DNA from: Taxillus chinensis
Lineage: Eukaryota > Streptophyta > Magnoliopsida > Santalales > Loranthaceae
Assembly (NCBI GenBank): GCA_023512835.1
Contig: CM042084.1
Location: forward strand, 54,911,031 to 54,975,030
DNA length: 64,000 bases
Reading direction: 5' to 3'
The notes under the pieces were generated by a model. It ran no database searches. It was not told the DNA's origin and was given only the letters and a program-made list of their open reading frames with translations. Below are positions 32,305 to 44,000 of this stretch, piece by piece. The number at the start of each line of letters is the position of its first letter. The stretch's first letter is position 1. The translations under genes and the position numbers were made by a program.

Positions 32305-33170
32305 ATGACCAAGCGTTCATCAATGTTTGATAATTTGTTTGATCCTGAACCAGAGTGTACATTCTTTGCTCGTTTGATGAAGCAAAGTAGTGTATAGTTA
32401 GCTAGTGAAGAGGAATCAAGCTCTGCTCCTGGATCTTGGAGTAAGCCCGAGTTTGATTTGTAGAATTTGTTTTGGGAGGAAGAAAGTGTAGATTCTTGTT
32501 CAGTCATAGAGAACCAATAGCCACAAGTTGAAGGGCCAGATCTTAGGCCAATCAGAGAACATCACACCCCTGATGTTTCAGATGTCAGACATCCTATTCA
32601 TCCACCACTGCTTTTGAGAGAAAATTTTGAATTCTCTCCATAAGTCATCAATTTGGTTGTATAGAACAGTTTTGGAGGGACAGCTTTGGAAGATCCTCAT
32701 CATCACCTAGCCAGATTTGTTCAAATTTGCAGAACGGTGAAGAGGCAAGGAGTGCCAGAGGACTATGTTAGATTAGAGCTATTTCCTTGGTCTTTAAAGG
32801 AGGATGCTCTAATATGGTTTAATTCTTTTCCAGATGGACATTTTACTAGTTGGGCAGATTGTGCTCAAGAGTTTCTCTCTAAATACTTTCCAAGAGGGAG
32901 AACTGTAAAACTCGAAACAATATCTTGGTTTCACTCAAGCAAATGGAGAAACCCTTGGTGAAGCATGGAATAGATTCAGGGAATTACAGAGAAAATGTCC
33001 TAACCATGGTCTAGAGGATTGGCTTCTTATTGAAGTTTTCTATGGAGGTCTCATAGATGATGAACAATATATGGTGAATGCTACAGCAGGAGGTGCTTTG
33101 ACAGCCAAGACAGTAGTGGTAGCACAAGAAATAATAGAAGAATTAACTAAGGAACAAAGTCGATAATAAG
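32305..33170 (+). pseudogene. E4 gag, N-terminal and core part
   Basis: Start ATG at 32305 (MTKRSSMFDN). An acidic, variable N-terminus leads to LRENFEFSP and then a retrotransposon gag core: FGGTALEDPHHHLARFVQICRTVKR, the LFPWSLKEDALIWFNS and FLSKYFPRGRT blocks, and after a frame shift at about 32940 the GEAWNRFRELQRKCPNHGLEDW block (to about 33165). Five in-frame stops (32395, 32461, 32518, 32641, 32662) are each one C-to-T change from CAG or CAA. Gag would assemble particles; this copy cannot make it. X2 cuts the gene at 33252. Confidence 0.87.
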
Positions 33171-33251
33171 TTGGTTTAATTCAACAATGTTGAATGCTAA
33201 GTTGGAAGCTCATACTAAGCAAGTAAAAAAACTGAATGTTCAGCGTGTTAA

Positions 33252-34779
33252 TGAACAACTTTTTCACAGCTTCACTGATTTAGTTCAGCTTTTGTCGTTT
33301 AAATTGTCCTTCTAAATATTATTTTGATTCCCTTAATGTAACTACTCAATATAGCAGCACAAAAGGGGTCGAACCCACAAGGATTAACCTAGCTTTTCCA
33401 GTTTTTAATCAAATCACCTATTTACTCTAGTCCTAAAAAATGTTTTAGCTTACTGTTTTGTATTTTTCTCAAATTATAAACTCTTGTCTCTTAAATTACT
33501 AAGCAAAATGGTTTTGGATTTAAATTTCATAATTAAGACATATAGGGTCACAACTTCGCCATCCCTACACTATTTCTACTGATTCGAGTGCTCTTAGGTT
33601 GGTTCTAAGCTATGCATGCTATCTATCAACCAAGGTTTGGCAAATGGTCATTGTCAGACCTTCTAAGCGCTTACTGCATGAATGGTGATCATTATAGCAG
33701 CTTCACAGCTAATATATCACACACATGCAAGGATAATGGTTACACCAAGCATATGCATGTCAAGAATCATGAGTTCTGTCCCTGACTAGGACTAAGGAAT
33801 CCAGAAGTGCACAATCCAGATTATAAAATAATGATAAGATCCTTAAAACATGCAAGTTTCACATAGACAAACCCAGAATTCACCCATCATCAATATTACA
33901 GCATAGGGGGCTACATTGCTCCCCTAGAAAATAGGAACTACTCACTCATATTGGAGATTACACCAGAATCCATAAAACACAACATTCAGACCTTGGTAAA
34001 GGAGAGAAAGTGTGTTCTCAGGTGGCTTCCTTCCTCAAGGTGCGAGATAATTCCCAAATCCTAGCTCGACCTTCAATTCCAAGCAGTAATCCACACCTCC
34101 GAGTCTGCTAGGGTTTCCGGCTAGTCGACCCTTTACTCAAATGTTCAGTTCTCTCCATGGTGGATGTGTTTTTCCCTTTATATAGGGCTGCAAGTCCAAC
34201 TAAAGGTGTACCCTAGCCCACAGCTGATAGCCCATTAACAAAACTACGTAGTTTTGCTTAATGACCCAAAATCCATCTTGAAGTTACAATAATGCTCAAA
34301 CCAAGTAGATTTAAACCAAGGTTCTTCAGAGAAAAGTCTTTAAAATATTAAACCAACGTGAGCTATGCAAAAATATAGGTGCACGTCATATTGCACGTCA
34401 TATCCTCATATGACGTGCAGCTCCGAATGAGCTGAAATTGCTCCTCAAGCTTCCTGGCGTCGTGTAGAAGACAGGCTTATAATTATCTCCTTGCACGTGA
34501 CAATGGTCCATGTGACGTGCACTCATGTTTTTGCCACCCCAGGCTCCCTTCTTTTGCCATAAGTTCCTTCTTTGGTACATAAAGTGATTTGACTGATATC
34601 CATGAGATGAAATTGCCTAAAAACCTGCCAAAATAGCTCAAAAACACATATATGGGCCAAGAAATGCCTTCCTAAGGTGTTAGAGCAATTATCATAGAAA
34701 TATGGATAAATTAAGCTCTAGTTATGCTTTTTAATGTCCTAAATACACACTAGAATAACGACATAAATGCACGTTATCA
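33252..34779 (-). repeat. X2: second copy of the X-type LTR, inside E4 gag
   Basis: It aligns with X1 throughout: GGGGTCGAACCCAC at 33367-33380, the TAGGGTCACAA block, CTACATTGCTCCCCTAGA near 33910, ACAAAACTACGTAGTTTTG at 34240-34258, ACGTCATATTGCACGTCATAT near 34385, and the end AATGCACGTTATCA at 34779. Left end is placed at TGAACAAC by alignment; it could be off by several bases and no clear target duplication was found. It is solo, about 1.53 kb, and diverged from X1, so older. Confidence 0.78.
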
Positions 34780-34785
34780 CATGTA

Positions 34786-35524
34786 GCAAGAGTAAATACT
34801 TCTTGCCAAGAGTGTGGAGGGGTACATCAACTCAATGAGTGCCCATTAAGAGTTTATGGAGACACAATGGAGGGTTGTTCAGCTAATGTGGGAGAAGAGG
34901 TCAACTAAATAGCCAATCAGAACAGACAGCAGAATAATTCTTTTTCTAACACTTACAACCCTAGATGGAGGAATCACCCAAACTTTTCTTGGGGTGGACA
35001 AAATGCTCAACAAGATAATTAGAATGCCAATAATGCAATACCAGTGCGAAACAACCAGGAATGGTCGGCGGTTTAATAGGCAGTTTCCGCCCAAACCACA
35101 AGGAGCTGGTTATGGGGAAAAGAACAAGGTTGACTAGGAGTTTGCAATTGAAAAGATGGCAGTTGGAACTGAGCAGAGACTAAACAAGGTAGAAACAGAC
35201 ATTGGAAGTAGATTTGACAGACTGGAAACTCATAATAAGAAGTTAGAAATGCAGATTGCACAAATTGCAAATGCTTTGACCACGAGGAATCCAGGTGAAC
35301 TTCCTAGCAAAACTGAACCAAATCCAAAGGAATATGTACAAGCTATCATGCTCAGGAGTGGAAAGGAGTTACCAGAGAGTAAAGTTCCTCAAGTTGAGGA
35401 AGTGATTCATGACAAAAAGGATGAAAGTAATCCTAGTTCTAAGAATAAAAAAGAAGGGAAGAAAGAGGAACAGCCTGAAGTTCCTAAGGTGGTGAAGAAC
35501 TATGCTCCACCCATACCCTTTCCT
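34786..35524 (+). pseudogene. E4 gag C-terminus with zinc knuckle and coiled-coil segment
   Basis: The knuckle CQECGGVHQLNEC (CX2CX3HX4C, 34804-34842) has the spacing seen in Athila gag proteins. YNPRWRNHPNFSWGG follows (34950-34995). After stops near 34907 and 35020 the frame 35156-35527 encodes a heptad-like stretch (EQRLNKVETDIGSRFDRLE, NKKLEMQIAQIANAL) and a Lys/Glu-rich tail leading to YAPPIPFP. The stop at 35525-35527 replaces the Gln of PFPQRLK (CAG to TAG). Confidence 0.83.
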
Positions 35525-35527
35525 TAG

Positions 35528-36478
35528 AGATTGAAGCAAAGAAAGAGGGATGAGCAATACAAGAGATTTATAGAGCATCTAAAAGAATTGAAGCTCACTA
35601 TCCAATTCTTGAAAGCTATAGTTGAAATGCCTTCATATTCCAAGTATTTGAAGGAGATGTTAAGCAATAAACAGAGGATTGAGGAAAAAGGAACAATTGC
35701 ACTTACAGAGAAGTGTAGTGCAATCATTCAGAGGAAATTACCTCAGAAATTCGGAGATCCAAGTAGTTTTTCTATACCCTGCACCATTGGGAATATCACA
35801 TTTGACTCAGCTCTTTGTGACTTGGGAGCTAGTGTGAGTCTAATTCCATCTTCAGTATGCAGTAAACTAGGGCTTGGGAATTTGCAGCCTACTTCAATCA
35901 CTTTGCAGCTGGCAGACAAATCTATAAAGTACGCAGCTGGTATTATTCATTGTACCTATTGACTTAATTGCCTTGGATGTGGAAGAAGGTGGTTCTATGC
36001 CACTTATTTTGGGGATACCCTGTTTAGCAACTGCAGGGGCAATCATTGATGTCAAAGGTGGGAAATTAGAGTTGCACATTGGTGAAGATACAATGGAGTT
36101 CAATTTGTATAAGAGTTTGAAGAATCCTCAGGAAGTTCAACATGAACAAGGTTATCTTGTGGAGATGTTAAATACTGTGATAGAAGATCATGCCAATGGA
36201 TTTCGTGATCCCTTGGGCTTATATTTAGAGAATGTTTCTTCAATTGTTAGTGAAGAAATTCAAGATGAGAAGCATGCATTAGTGGCTACACCAGTTATTC
36301 AGTTTCAATCAAAGAAGAGATTTGAGAGTGTTGGAAAAATCTCAAAACCAATTCCATCTTTAGAGCAGGCACCAAAGGTTGAACTGAAGGTTTTACCATC
36401 ACATTTAAAGTATGCATTCTTCGAAGAAGAAGGACAATGCTTGATAATTGTAGTCGTGAGTTACAAGGGGAACAATTG
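35528..36478 (+). pseudogene. E4 protease region
   Basis: RLKQRKRDEQYKRFIEHLKELKL opens the region. The active site reads CDLGASVSLIPSSV (Asp at about 35819), the DLGA variant usual for Athila elements in place of DTGA. After a frame change near 35960, IPLILGIPCLATAGAIIDVKGGKLEL (about 36000-36075) is the second conserved protease strand. The segment runs on through PIPSLEQAPKVELKVLPSHLKYAF, the typical linker to reverse transcriptase (36350-36420). It would release pol enzymes from the precursor. Confidence 0.84.
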
Positions 36479-37960
36479 ACTCATTTGTTGCAGGTTTTAA
36501 GAAAGAGAAAGAGTGTCATTGGGTGGACAATGACTGATATAAAGGGAATTAGTCCTTCTATGTGTATGCATAGAATCTTTTTGGAAGATAAGGGCAAAAC
36601 CAGCATTGAGCATCAAAGAAGATTAAACCCAAACATGAAGGAGGTAGTTAGAGCTGAAGTAACCAAACTTCTTGATGTTGGAATTATATATTCTATTTCA
36701 GACAGTCCATGGGTGAGCCCTGTATAAATTGTGCCCAAGAAAGGTGGAATGACAGTAGTCAAGAATTTAGAGAATGAACTCATTTCTACAAGAACTGTTA
36801 CAGGCTGGAGAGTTTGCATTGACTATCGCAAGCTTAATCCCAACACAAGGAAAGACCATTTCCCTTTACCTCATATTGATTAGATTTTGGAGAGGTTGGC
36901 CTGGCATAATTATTATTGTTTCCTTGATTGATATTCAGGGTATAATCAAATACCCATTGCACCAGAAGATCAGGACAAGACCACTTTCACATGTCCATAT
37001 GGAACATTTGCCTATAGGAGAATGCCATTTGGGTTATGTAATGCTCCTGCAACCTTCCAACATTGTATGATGGCAATCTTTTCATAGTTTGTGGAGAAGA
37101 CAATTGAAATCTTTATGGATGATTTTTTAGTTTTTGGATATTCTTTTGATGATTGTTTAAATAATCTTTCTCAGATTTTGCAGAGATGTGAAGAGACTAA
37201 TCTTGTTCTTAACTGGGAGAAATGCCACTTCATGGTGCAGGAGGGCATTATTTTTGGGATATAAGGTGTCCAACAAGGGAATAGAGGTTGACCGTGCCAA
37301 GATTGCAGCAATAGAATCCATGCCACCACCCACAAATGTCAAGGGAGTTCGAAGTTTTTTGGGGCATGCAGGATTCTATAGGAGATTTATAAATGCTCAT
37401 TGCTAGTGAAGGATGTGGTATTTGATTTTTCTTCCGAGTGTTTAGAAACTTTTAAGCAGCTAAAGAAGGCTCTTACCTCAGCTCCCATTATCATATCTCC
37501 ATATTGGAGTTTGCCTCTTGAGCTAATGTGTGATGCAAGTGACACAACCATTGGAGTTGTACTTGGACAAAGAAAGGACAAGAAGGCTCATGTGATTGCT
37601 TATGCGAGCAAATTGCTGAATGATACTCAGATTAATTATGCCACAACTGAAAAAGAGTCATTGGCTATTGTTTATGCCTTTGACAAATTCAGAAGCTACC
37701 TTTTGGGATCTCACACAACTGTTTTCACTGATCATGTAGCTACTAAGTACTTGATCACAAAAAAGGAATCAAAACCTTGTCTTATCCGCTAGGTATTGTT
37801 GTTGCAAGAATTTGACTTCACAATCAAGGATAAGCAAGGGGCAGAGAATGTTGTGGCAAATCATTTGTCAAGATTAGAAGGTGATGAAAAGAATTGTGAT
37901 GAAGCTTTACCTATAGTTGAAGATTTTCCAGATGAGAAATTATTTGTTGTGCAGGAACTT
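36437..37960 (+). pseudogene. E4 reverse transcriptase and RNase H (broken)
   Basis: Visible in order: IKGISPSMCMHRIFLEDK (36540-36592), SPWVSPV then a TAA at 36725-36727 in place of Gln, [20 protein letters not shown] (36800-36870), TAG at 36881 (Gln expected), [27 protein letters not shown] (about 36930-37010), GLCNAPATFQ (37030-37060), the catalytic IFMDDFLVFGYSF (about 37110-37150, both Asp present), [10 protein letters not shown] (37207-37237) and [15 protein letters not shown] (37345-37390). RNase H follows: [20 protein letters not shown] (37520-37580), ATTEKESLAIVYAFDKFRSYL and TDHVATKYL. The stop at 37791 is TGG to TAG. Frame changes near 36900, 37250 and 37400 add to the damage. Confidence 0.87.
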
Positions 37961-39247
37961 ACTCCTTGGTATGCAAATTTGGTAAACTATATTGTAGGGG
38001 GTATTTTCCCCTATGAATTCTCATCACAACAGAAGAAGAAGGTTTTATCTGAAGTGAGGAGCTATATTTGGGAGAAACCTTTACTATTCAAAATTTGTGC
38101 TGATGGTTTAATCAGAAGGTGTGTCACAGAGGATGAAATGACCACTATTATTGATCATTGTCACACTAGAGAGTGTGGGGGTCATATGGGACCATCTAAA
38201 ACAGCAGCAAAGGTTCTTCAAGCTGGTTTCTTTTGGCTTACATTGTTTCATGATATAAGAAGCTTTGTGCAAGCCTGTGAGCAGTGCCAAAAATCTGGAA
38301 ATTTGACAAGAAGAGATGAGATGCCCTTGACAAACATCTTGGAAGTGGAATTATTCGATGTTTGGGGGATAGATTTTATGGGTCCCTTCCTTTCATCTTA
38401 CAAGAATTAGTGTATTTTAATGGCAGTGGAGTATGTGTCAAAGTGGGTGGAAGCAATAGCCACCCAAACCAATGATTCAAGAGTGGTACTCAAATTTCTC
38501 AAGAAGAATATTTTTACTAGATTTTGAGTACGTAGGGCATTAGTCAGTGACGCGGGAAGTCATTTTTGTAATAAGTTTATTGAAAAGTTATTAAAGAAGT
38601 ATAGAGTTCATCATCGAATCACCAGTCCATACCATCCTCAAGCCAATGGACAGGTTGAAATCTCAAACAGAGAGATAAAGAGGATACTTGAAAGAACAGT
38701 TAACTTGTCTAGAAAGGAATGGGCCAACAAATTGGATGATGCATTATGGGCATATAGAACAGCTTTCAAAACCCCATTAGGTACATCACCTTTCAAATTG
38801 GTTTTTGGAAAAGTATGTCACTTACTGTTGGAACTCAAGCATAAGGCCTATTGGGCTACACACTTCTTGAATTTTGATGCTAAAAAATCAGGTGAGTCTA
38901 GACTAATGCAATTGAATGAGATTGAAGAATTCAGATTACATGCATATGAAAATGCAAAAATCAATAAGGAGAAGACCAAAAGATGGCATGATAAACATTT
39001 GCATCTAAAAAAGTTTACAGAAGGCCAGAAAGTTTTGTTATACAATTCTCGGTTAAAACTCTTTCATGGTAAACTTAAGAGTAAGTGGTCTAGTCCTTTT
39101 GTGGTTAAGAAGGTTTTTGAGAAAGGTGGAGTTCTTATTTAACAGGATAATTCCCCAGCATTCACTGTTAATGGTCATAGATTGAAGCTTTTTGTGGAAC
39201 CAGTAGGAGTTAAAGAAGTTCTTTACCTTGCTCTAGTTTCAAGTTAA
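37961..39247 (+). pseudogene. E4 integrase (broken)
   Basis: The zinc-binding H2C2 domain is intact: HCHTRECGGH (about 38155-38185) and CEQCQKSG (38278-38300). The core has GIDFMGPF (first Asp, about 38366), then a TAG at 38408 replacing a Gln before [24 protein letters not shown] (second Asp, about 38545) after a TGA near 38525, and [13 protein letters not shown] (Glu, about 38660). From 38705 one frame runs to 39142: [41 protein letters not shown] and the GPF-like [10 protein letters not shown]. The end FTVNGHRLKLFVEP lies at 39160-39200. E6 is inserted shortly after (39273). Confidence 0.87.
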
Positions 39248-39272
39248 TCAAAGGAGAATGTCAAGCTACTAA

Positions 39273-40952
39273 TGTCACGCCCCGGATTTCCAACCCGAGG
39301 AAACCGGTACGTGACTCCCCTTTTACCCACACGGAGGGCAAAGGGGTAGGATACAAAACAAGAATTTAACATTTTAAACATCCACAACATTCAAGAAAGT
39401 AATATTCATTAAAAGCAATCCAATCCAGTTTATTACAACAAAATCCTTTCCCCACTGGGGTTACATCGATTCTCATAATAAAAATAACATAAACAAATTA
39501 AATAAATAAGGTCTTCCACCTTGGGGTCCCACCTAACGCCTGTAGGTTCCTGAAAAGAAAACAACATGGTAGGAGGGGTGAGCAACCACACGGCTCGAGG
39601 GATCATGTCTCCCAACCCATCCCATGCACTGGTATCTACATGCCTTGTGTACAAGTGCTGTGTCGTGATACAATTATCCCACCAGATATATGTTACGAGC
39701 TATAACAAAGAAACACAGTCATACATGGGCTAGTACATAAACACTCCCGGGCTTCCACAGCCACCGGGTTTCAAGAACAGCCCCCGGGCTTCCACGACCA
39801 CCGGGTTCCACAAAACAGCCCCCGGGCTTCCACGACCACCGGGTTCCACAAAACAGTCCCGGGCTTCCACGGCCACCGGGTGTACAAGCAAACACGCAGC
39901 ACACATGGCCATACAGGCATAACATCAAACACTAAGTATGCTTAGTCACACAGGAATAACCTCGAACACTTAGCATGCATATATCCACAAGCTCACAAAC
40001 CCGGCCACACGGGCATTTCCACAAACACATAACATGCACGACCTCACAGGCATAATTTCAAACACTTGGCAGGCATATACACATAACTATATTCACACGG
40101 GCTTTTCATCAAACATATAGCATATAGATCACAGAACCACACCAAAATGCCACTGAGGCCAACATTCATATAGGAGATCACACCTATATGAATTTACATA
40201 TATATATATAAACGAGATACTGACCCGACCGCCCCTAGGACCCTAGGACGGAGGGTTTAGGAAGAACAGAACCCCTACCTTAAAGCGGATCTTCCTTGCT
40301 CCCGCGCCAAACGCCGTCCTCCCCACGCAAGATGCTCCGGCAGCAACCAGCAACTCCCCTTCCCTCTCTCTCTCTAGCTCTCTCTCTCTCTCAGGCAGCC
40401 GTGCGCAGAAGGGAACACAAGAACCCTAACTCAAACTCAAGCCCTCCTTATATAGACACCATTCACATCAAAACGACGTAGTTTTGATTAAGTAAACCCA
40501 AGGATCAAAACGACGTAGTTTTGATTACACAAGCTACAACCTTTCCGCATCCATACACACCAAAATATTCGAATTTCAACATGGTCCTTTGGAGAAAGTT
40601 CCTTAGAATGCCAAAACCAAGGGACCCATGTAAAAATATGCTCGCACGCCATTTTGCACGTGAATTCCCAATTCACGTGCAACTCCATATGAACTCCAAA
40701 TGCTTTCAAACTTCACCCCTAGCCTCCTTGCATCATTTGGAAGACAATTACACTTGCACGTGAATTGGACCCATATCACGTGCACCTCACATACATGTCC
40801 ATTTGGTCTGAAACTTCGTGGTAGATAGAGGACATCATTCTAAGCATCTTTCCTTTTGCACGTGAATTCATTGGAGTCCAACTACTAGGTCAAAATCTAG
40901 AAAAACTCTACTCAGGAGGCAAACCGACTAACTCAAGGTACGGGTCCTTACA
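39273..40952 (-). repeat. 3' LTR of E6 (1680 bp)
   Basis: It has the layout of the E2 LTR: U3 with CACGTG boxes (40657-40790, 40859) and AAAACGACGTAGTTTTG palindromes (about 40469 and 40506), TATA on the minus strand at 40448-40455, GA leader (40363-40392), donor-like GTAGGGG near 40277, four minisatellite units (39748-39890) and acceptor-like CTTTTCAG|GAACC near 39550. Confidence 0.92.
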
Positions 40953-41290
40953 TCCTCTCCCCCCTTAAGACTTTTCGTCCTCGAAAAGAAATGACATACG
41001 AGGAAAACAACCACAAACTACCCATTTGCCACCCGGCAAGCCACCACACCCAAATGGGTCATACACCACACACAAGACAACAAAGACATAACACGACCAC
41101 CATAATCCATAACCACAATAATGCACGAACACATGTCCACATGGCACGAATACACATTTCAAAGCACATCACAAATAAGAACACATGTCTTTAAAAGACA
41201 ATACAAATACATCAACTAATACAAGAAAACACATCACAAGGAAACATCACTATCCCTTGGCCAACAGCCACCTCCCACGCTTAAGATTGT
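40953..41290 (-). other. E6 polypurine tract and spacer
   Basis: Next to the LTR the element strand reads TCTTAAGGGGGGAGAGGA; the GAGGACGAA hairpin is at 40971-40988 and its duplicate at 41288-41302 at the pol end. The spacer is nearly identical to that of E7 (61434-61768). Confidence 0.78.
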
Positions 41291-41960
41291 TCGTCCTCGA
41301 ACAAGTCTGGGTGCTGCTCCCGCATCACGGACTCCCGTTCCCATGTCTCCTGCAAACCGGCCCAGAAACGGGAAGTGAACCTCGAATCCCGGTCAGAGAC
41401 AACCGATGATGGTACCCCATGCAGTCTCACAATCTCGTTCATGTACAGCTGACTCAAAGTCCCAATGGAGTCCCGCTCGCGAACCGCAAGAAAATGGGCC
41501 GACTTTGTGAGTCGATCCACAATCACCCAAATCATGTCCTTCCTCCCAGTGGTGGGTGGAAGACCAATCCAAAGTCCATCGCGATATGGTCCCACTTCCA
41601 CTCCGCTATGGGCAAGGGGTCGTAACATGCCCGCCGACGGCGATGCTCGGCCTTCACCTGGCGACACGTGAGGCACCGCGAAACAAAGGCAGCCACATCG
41701 CGTTTCATCCCAGGCCACCAAAAATGTCTGCGAAGCGCATGGTACATCTTCGTACCCCCTGGATGCACAGCAACCCTAGATTGGTGAAACTCCCTCATCA
41801 CCTCATCCCTGAGGGAAGAAGCTACTACCAACCGCCCCTGAAATGACAACTCATGCTCGGGACCCTCTGTCCAGGTCCCCCAGATAGCTCCCCGGCCTCA
41901 ATACGGGCACGGAGAACCTCACACTCAATGTCACCCAGTTGTTCCTCCCGGGACGCGCTG
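41281..41960 (-). pseudogene. E6 integrase with in-frame deletion fused to the chromodomain-like end
   Basis: The zinc-binding region ([16 protein letters not shown], about 41800-41745; [13 protein letters not shown] near 41690-41650), first core segment with the MDFGLVF region (about 41580) and [17 protein letters not shown] (about 41400-41355) are present. Directly after GLQE the frame reads [21 protein letters not shown] and stops at 41281. Compared with E7, positions 61836-62589 are missing: the segment with the catalytic Glu, the GPF region and most of the chromodomain. The junction lies at CTCCTGC (41346-41352), matching CTCCT at both ends of the lost segment. The product could not catalyse integration. 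Confidence 0.87.
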
Positions 41961-43400
41961 GTACAACTCGAGCACTACCACCAAAGGACGCAGGGCTGTC
42001 CCACCATCACGAACAACGGGCTACCGCAACGTCGCCAACCGGCTCCATCGGCTTCCACTCCCTCACGGCCACCTCAGCTTTCCCTTTTCTGCTCAATGCA
42101 TCGGCCACAACATTACCCTTGCCCGGGGTATAGGCAAGAGTAAAATCAAAGGTCTGCAAATACTCCACCCATCTCCTTTGCCTCAAATTCAAGTCCTTCG
42201 AGTAAAGATGTCCTGAAGGCTCTTGTGATCCGAGAACACCACAAACTTTTCCCCCAAGAGGTAGTGCTGCCAACTCTTCGGGCGAAGATGACAGCGGCTA
42301 ACTCAAGGTCATGAGTAGGATAATTCTGCTCATGAGGCTTCAACTGCCTTGACCCATAAGCTACCACACCGTGCCCCTGCATAAGCACACACCCCAAACC
42401 AACCCCGGACGCATCACGGTACACCTCATACGGAATATCCTCCCTAGGCAACCTCAACACGGGTGCGGTGGTCAAACGGGTTTTGAGAGTCTCAAACGCC
42501 GCTGGCACTTGTCCGTCCACTCAAACTTCACGCCCTTCCGAGTCAACGCGTCATAGGCGCCGCCAAACGGGAGAACCCCTCTACAAAACGACGATAGTAC
42601 CCCGCCAAGCCAAGAAAACTACGGATCTCAAAACGTTGGTTGGCCTTGCCCACGATGCCACGGCCTCAATCTTGGTGGGTCCACCCTAACTCCCTCACTT
42701 GACACCACATGGCCAAGAAAGTGAACCTCCTGTACCAAAACTCACACTTGCTAAACTTAGCAAACAGTGCTGGTCCCTCAAGGTTTGCAACATCTGTTGC
42801 CAAGTGCTCCACGTGCTCCCTCTCGGTCTTGGAATACACCAAGATGTCGTCGATAAACACCACCACGAACGAGTCTAAGTATGGGGCAAAGACTTGGTTC
42901 ATCAAATGCATGAACACTGGCTGGCGCATTAGTGAGCCCGAAAGGCATCACTACCCACTCATAATGCCCATACCTGCACCGAAAAGCCGTCTTGGGGATG
43001 TCCTCCTCCCTAACCCCGAGTGGTGATACCCCGACCGTAAATCTATCTTGGAAAACCACCGGGCCCCACTCAATTGGTCAAACGGGTCATCTATCCGAGG
43101 CAACGGGTACTTGTTCTTCACGATCCACCGAATTCGGCTTCAGTAGTCGATGCGGAGACGAAGCGTGCCATCAGCCTTCTTAGCAAAGAGCACCGGAGCA
43201 CCCCAAGGTGAGGTACTTGGTCCGATATACCCCCTGGCCCACCAACTCCTCGATTTGCCTCTGAAGCTCCCTCGGCTCGGCTGGCCCCATACGATACGCT
43301 ACTTGGGAAATTGGACTGTCCCCGGCACCAACTCGATGGTGAACTCCACACTCCTCTTAGGTGGCAAACTCCTCAACCGCTCGGGAAAAACATCCTGAAA
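41961..43400 (-). pseudogene. E6 reverse transcriptase and RNase H (frame broken)
   Basis: RNase H: CDAS-type start reads [15 protein letters not shown] (about 42430-42385; Cys of CDAS reads Arg), [14 protein letters not shown] near 42330, [35 protein letters not shown] in two frames (42190-42080). Reverse transcriptase: the [16 protein letters not shown] region near 43015, [10 protein letters not shown] near 42950, [10 protein letters not shown] at 42860-42830 with both Asp, and the GLAGYYRRF region near 42600. Frame changes coincide with CTG sites, for example 42548 (GCGTC where E7 has GCTGTC) and 42560 (GCCGCC where E7 has GCTGCC). Confidence 0.86.
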
Positions 43401-44000
43401 TTGGTCCCACGCAGCGGGCCACACCCTCTTTTCCACCTTACCCTCCTCGGCAAAGGTCGGGGCTGCCAACCTGTGGGTAATGGCACCCCACTGGTCCAAC
43501 ATCGGCCCAGCCCCGACTCGCCTCACAATCCCACTCCCCCTGCAGGGTGCAAGAGGTCCCTGCGGGTGTCCTGAAGGACACACGCCGCCGATAACAATCT
43601 ATCTTGGCCTGGAAAGCCATAAGCCAATCCATACCCAAGATCGGGTCAAACGCCCTCAAAGGCATCACATGCAAGTCAAAACGCAGCTCCACCTCTCCTA
43701 TGGTTAACACACGGTCCACGACACACTCGTCGTACCTCTATCATGCCTCCCACCGAGACTCCACAACTAGGGGCCTCGCGGCCTCCACACAAGCTAACCC
43801 CAAACTATCTATCACAGGCTCGGCAACAAACGAACACGATGCACCCGTATCGAAAGAACGAAGCTAAGGTACGGGAGATCAAGAGGGTACCTCTAACCAC
43901 CGATGGTCTGCTCCACCCTCGGTGGTGGGGGTGGTAGCTCGGCCTCCTCCTGGTATGTCGCCTCCCAGCGCAAACACCCTTCCTTGGCCCGTGCCACTAG
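43401..44000 (-). pseudogene. E6 protease region (frame broken)
   Basis: The active site DTGASC is encoded near 43850-43830 (seen in reverse complement of GATGCACCCGTATC), followed by VAEPVIDSLG. MGMDWLMAFQAKIDCYRRRVSF lies at about 43640-43575, and the linker PPKRSVEFTIELVPG at 43365-43325. The frame breaks near 43300, 43440, 43740 and 43870. The plus-strand ORFs over this stretch are shadows. Confidence 0.83.
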
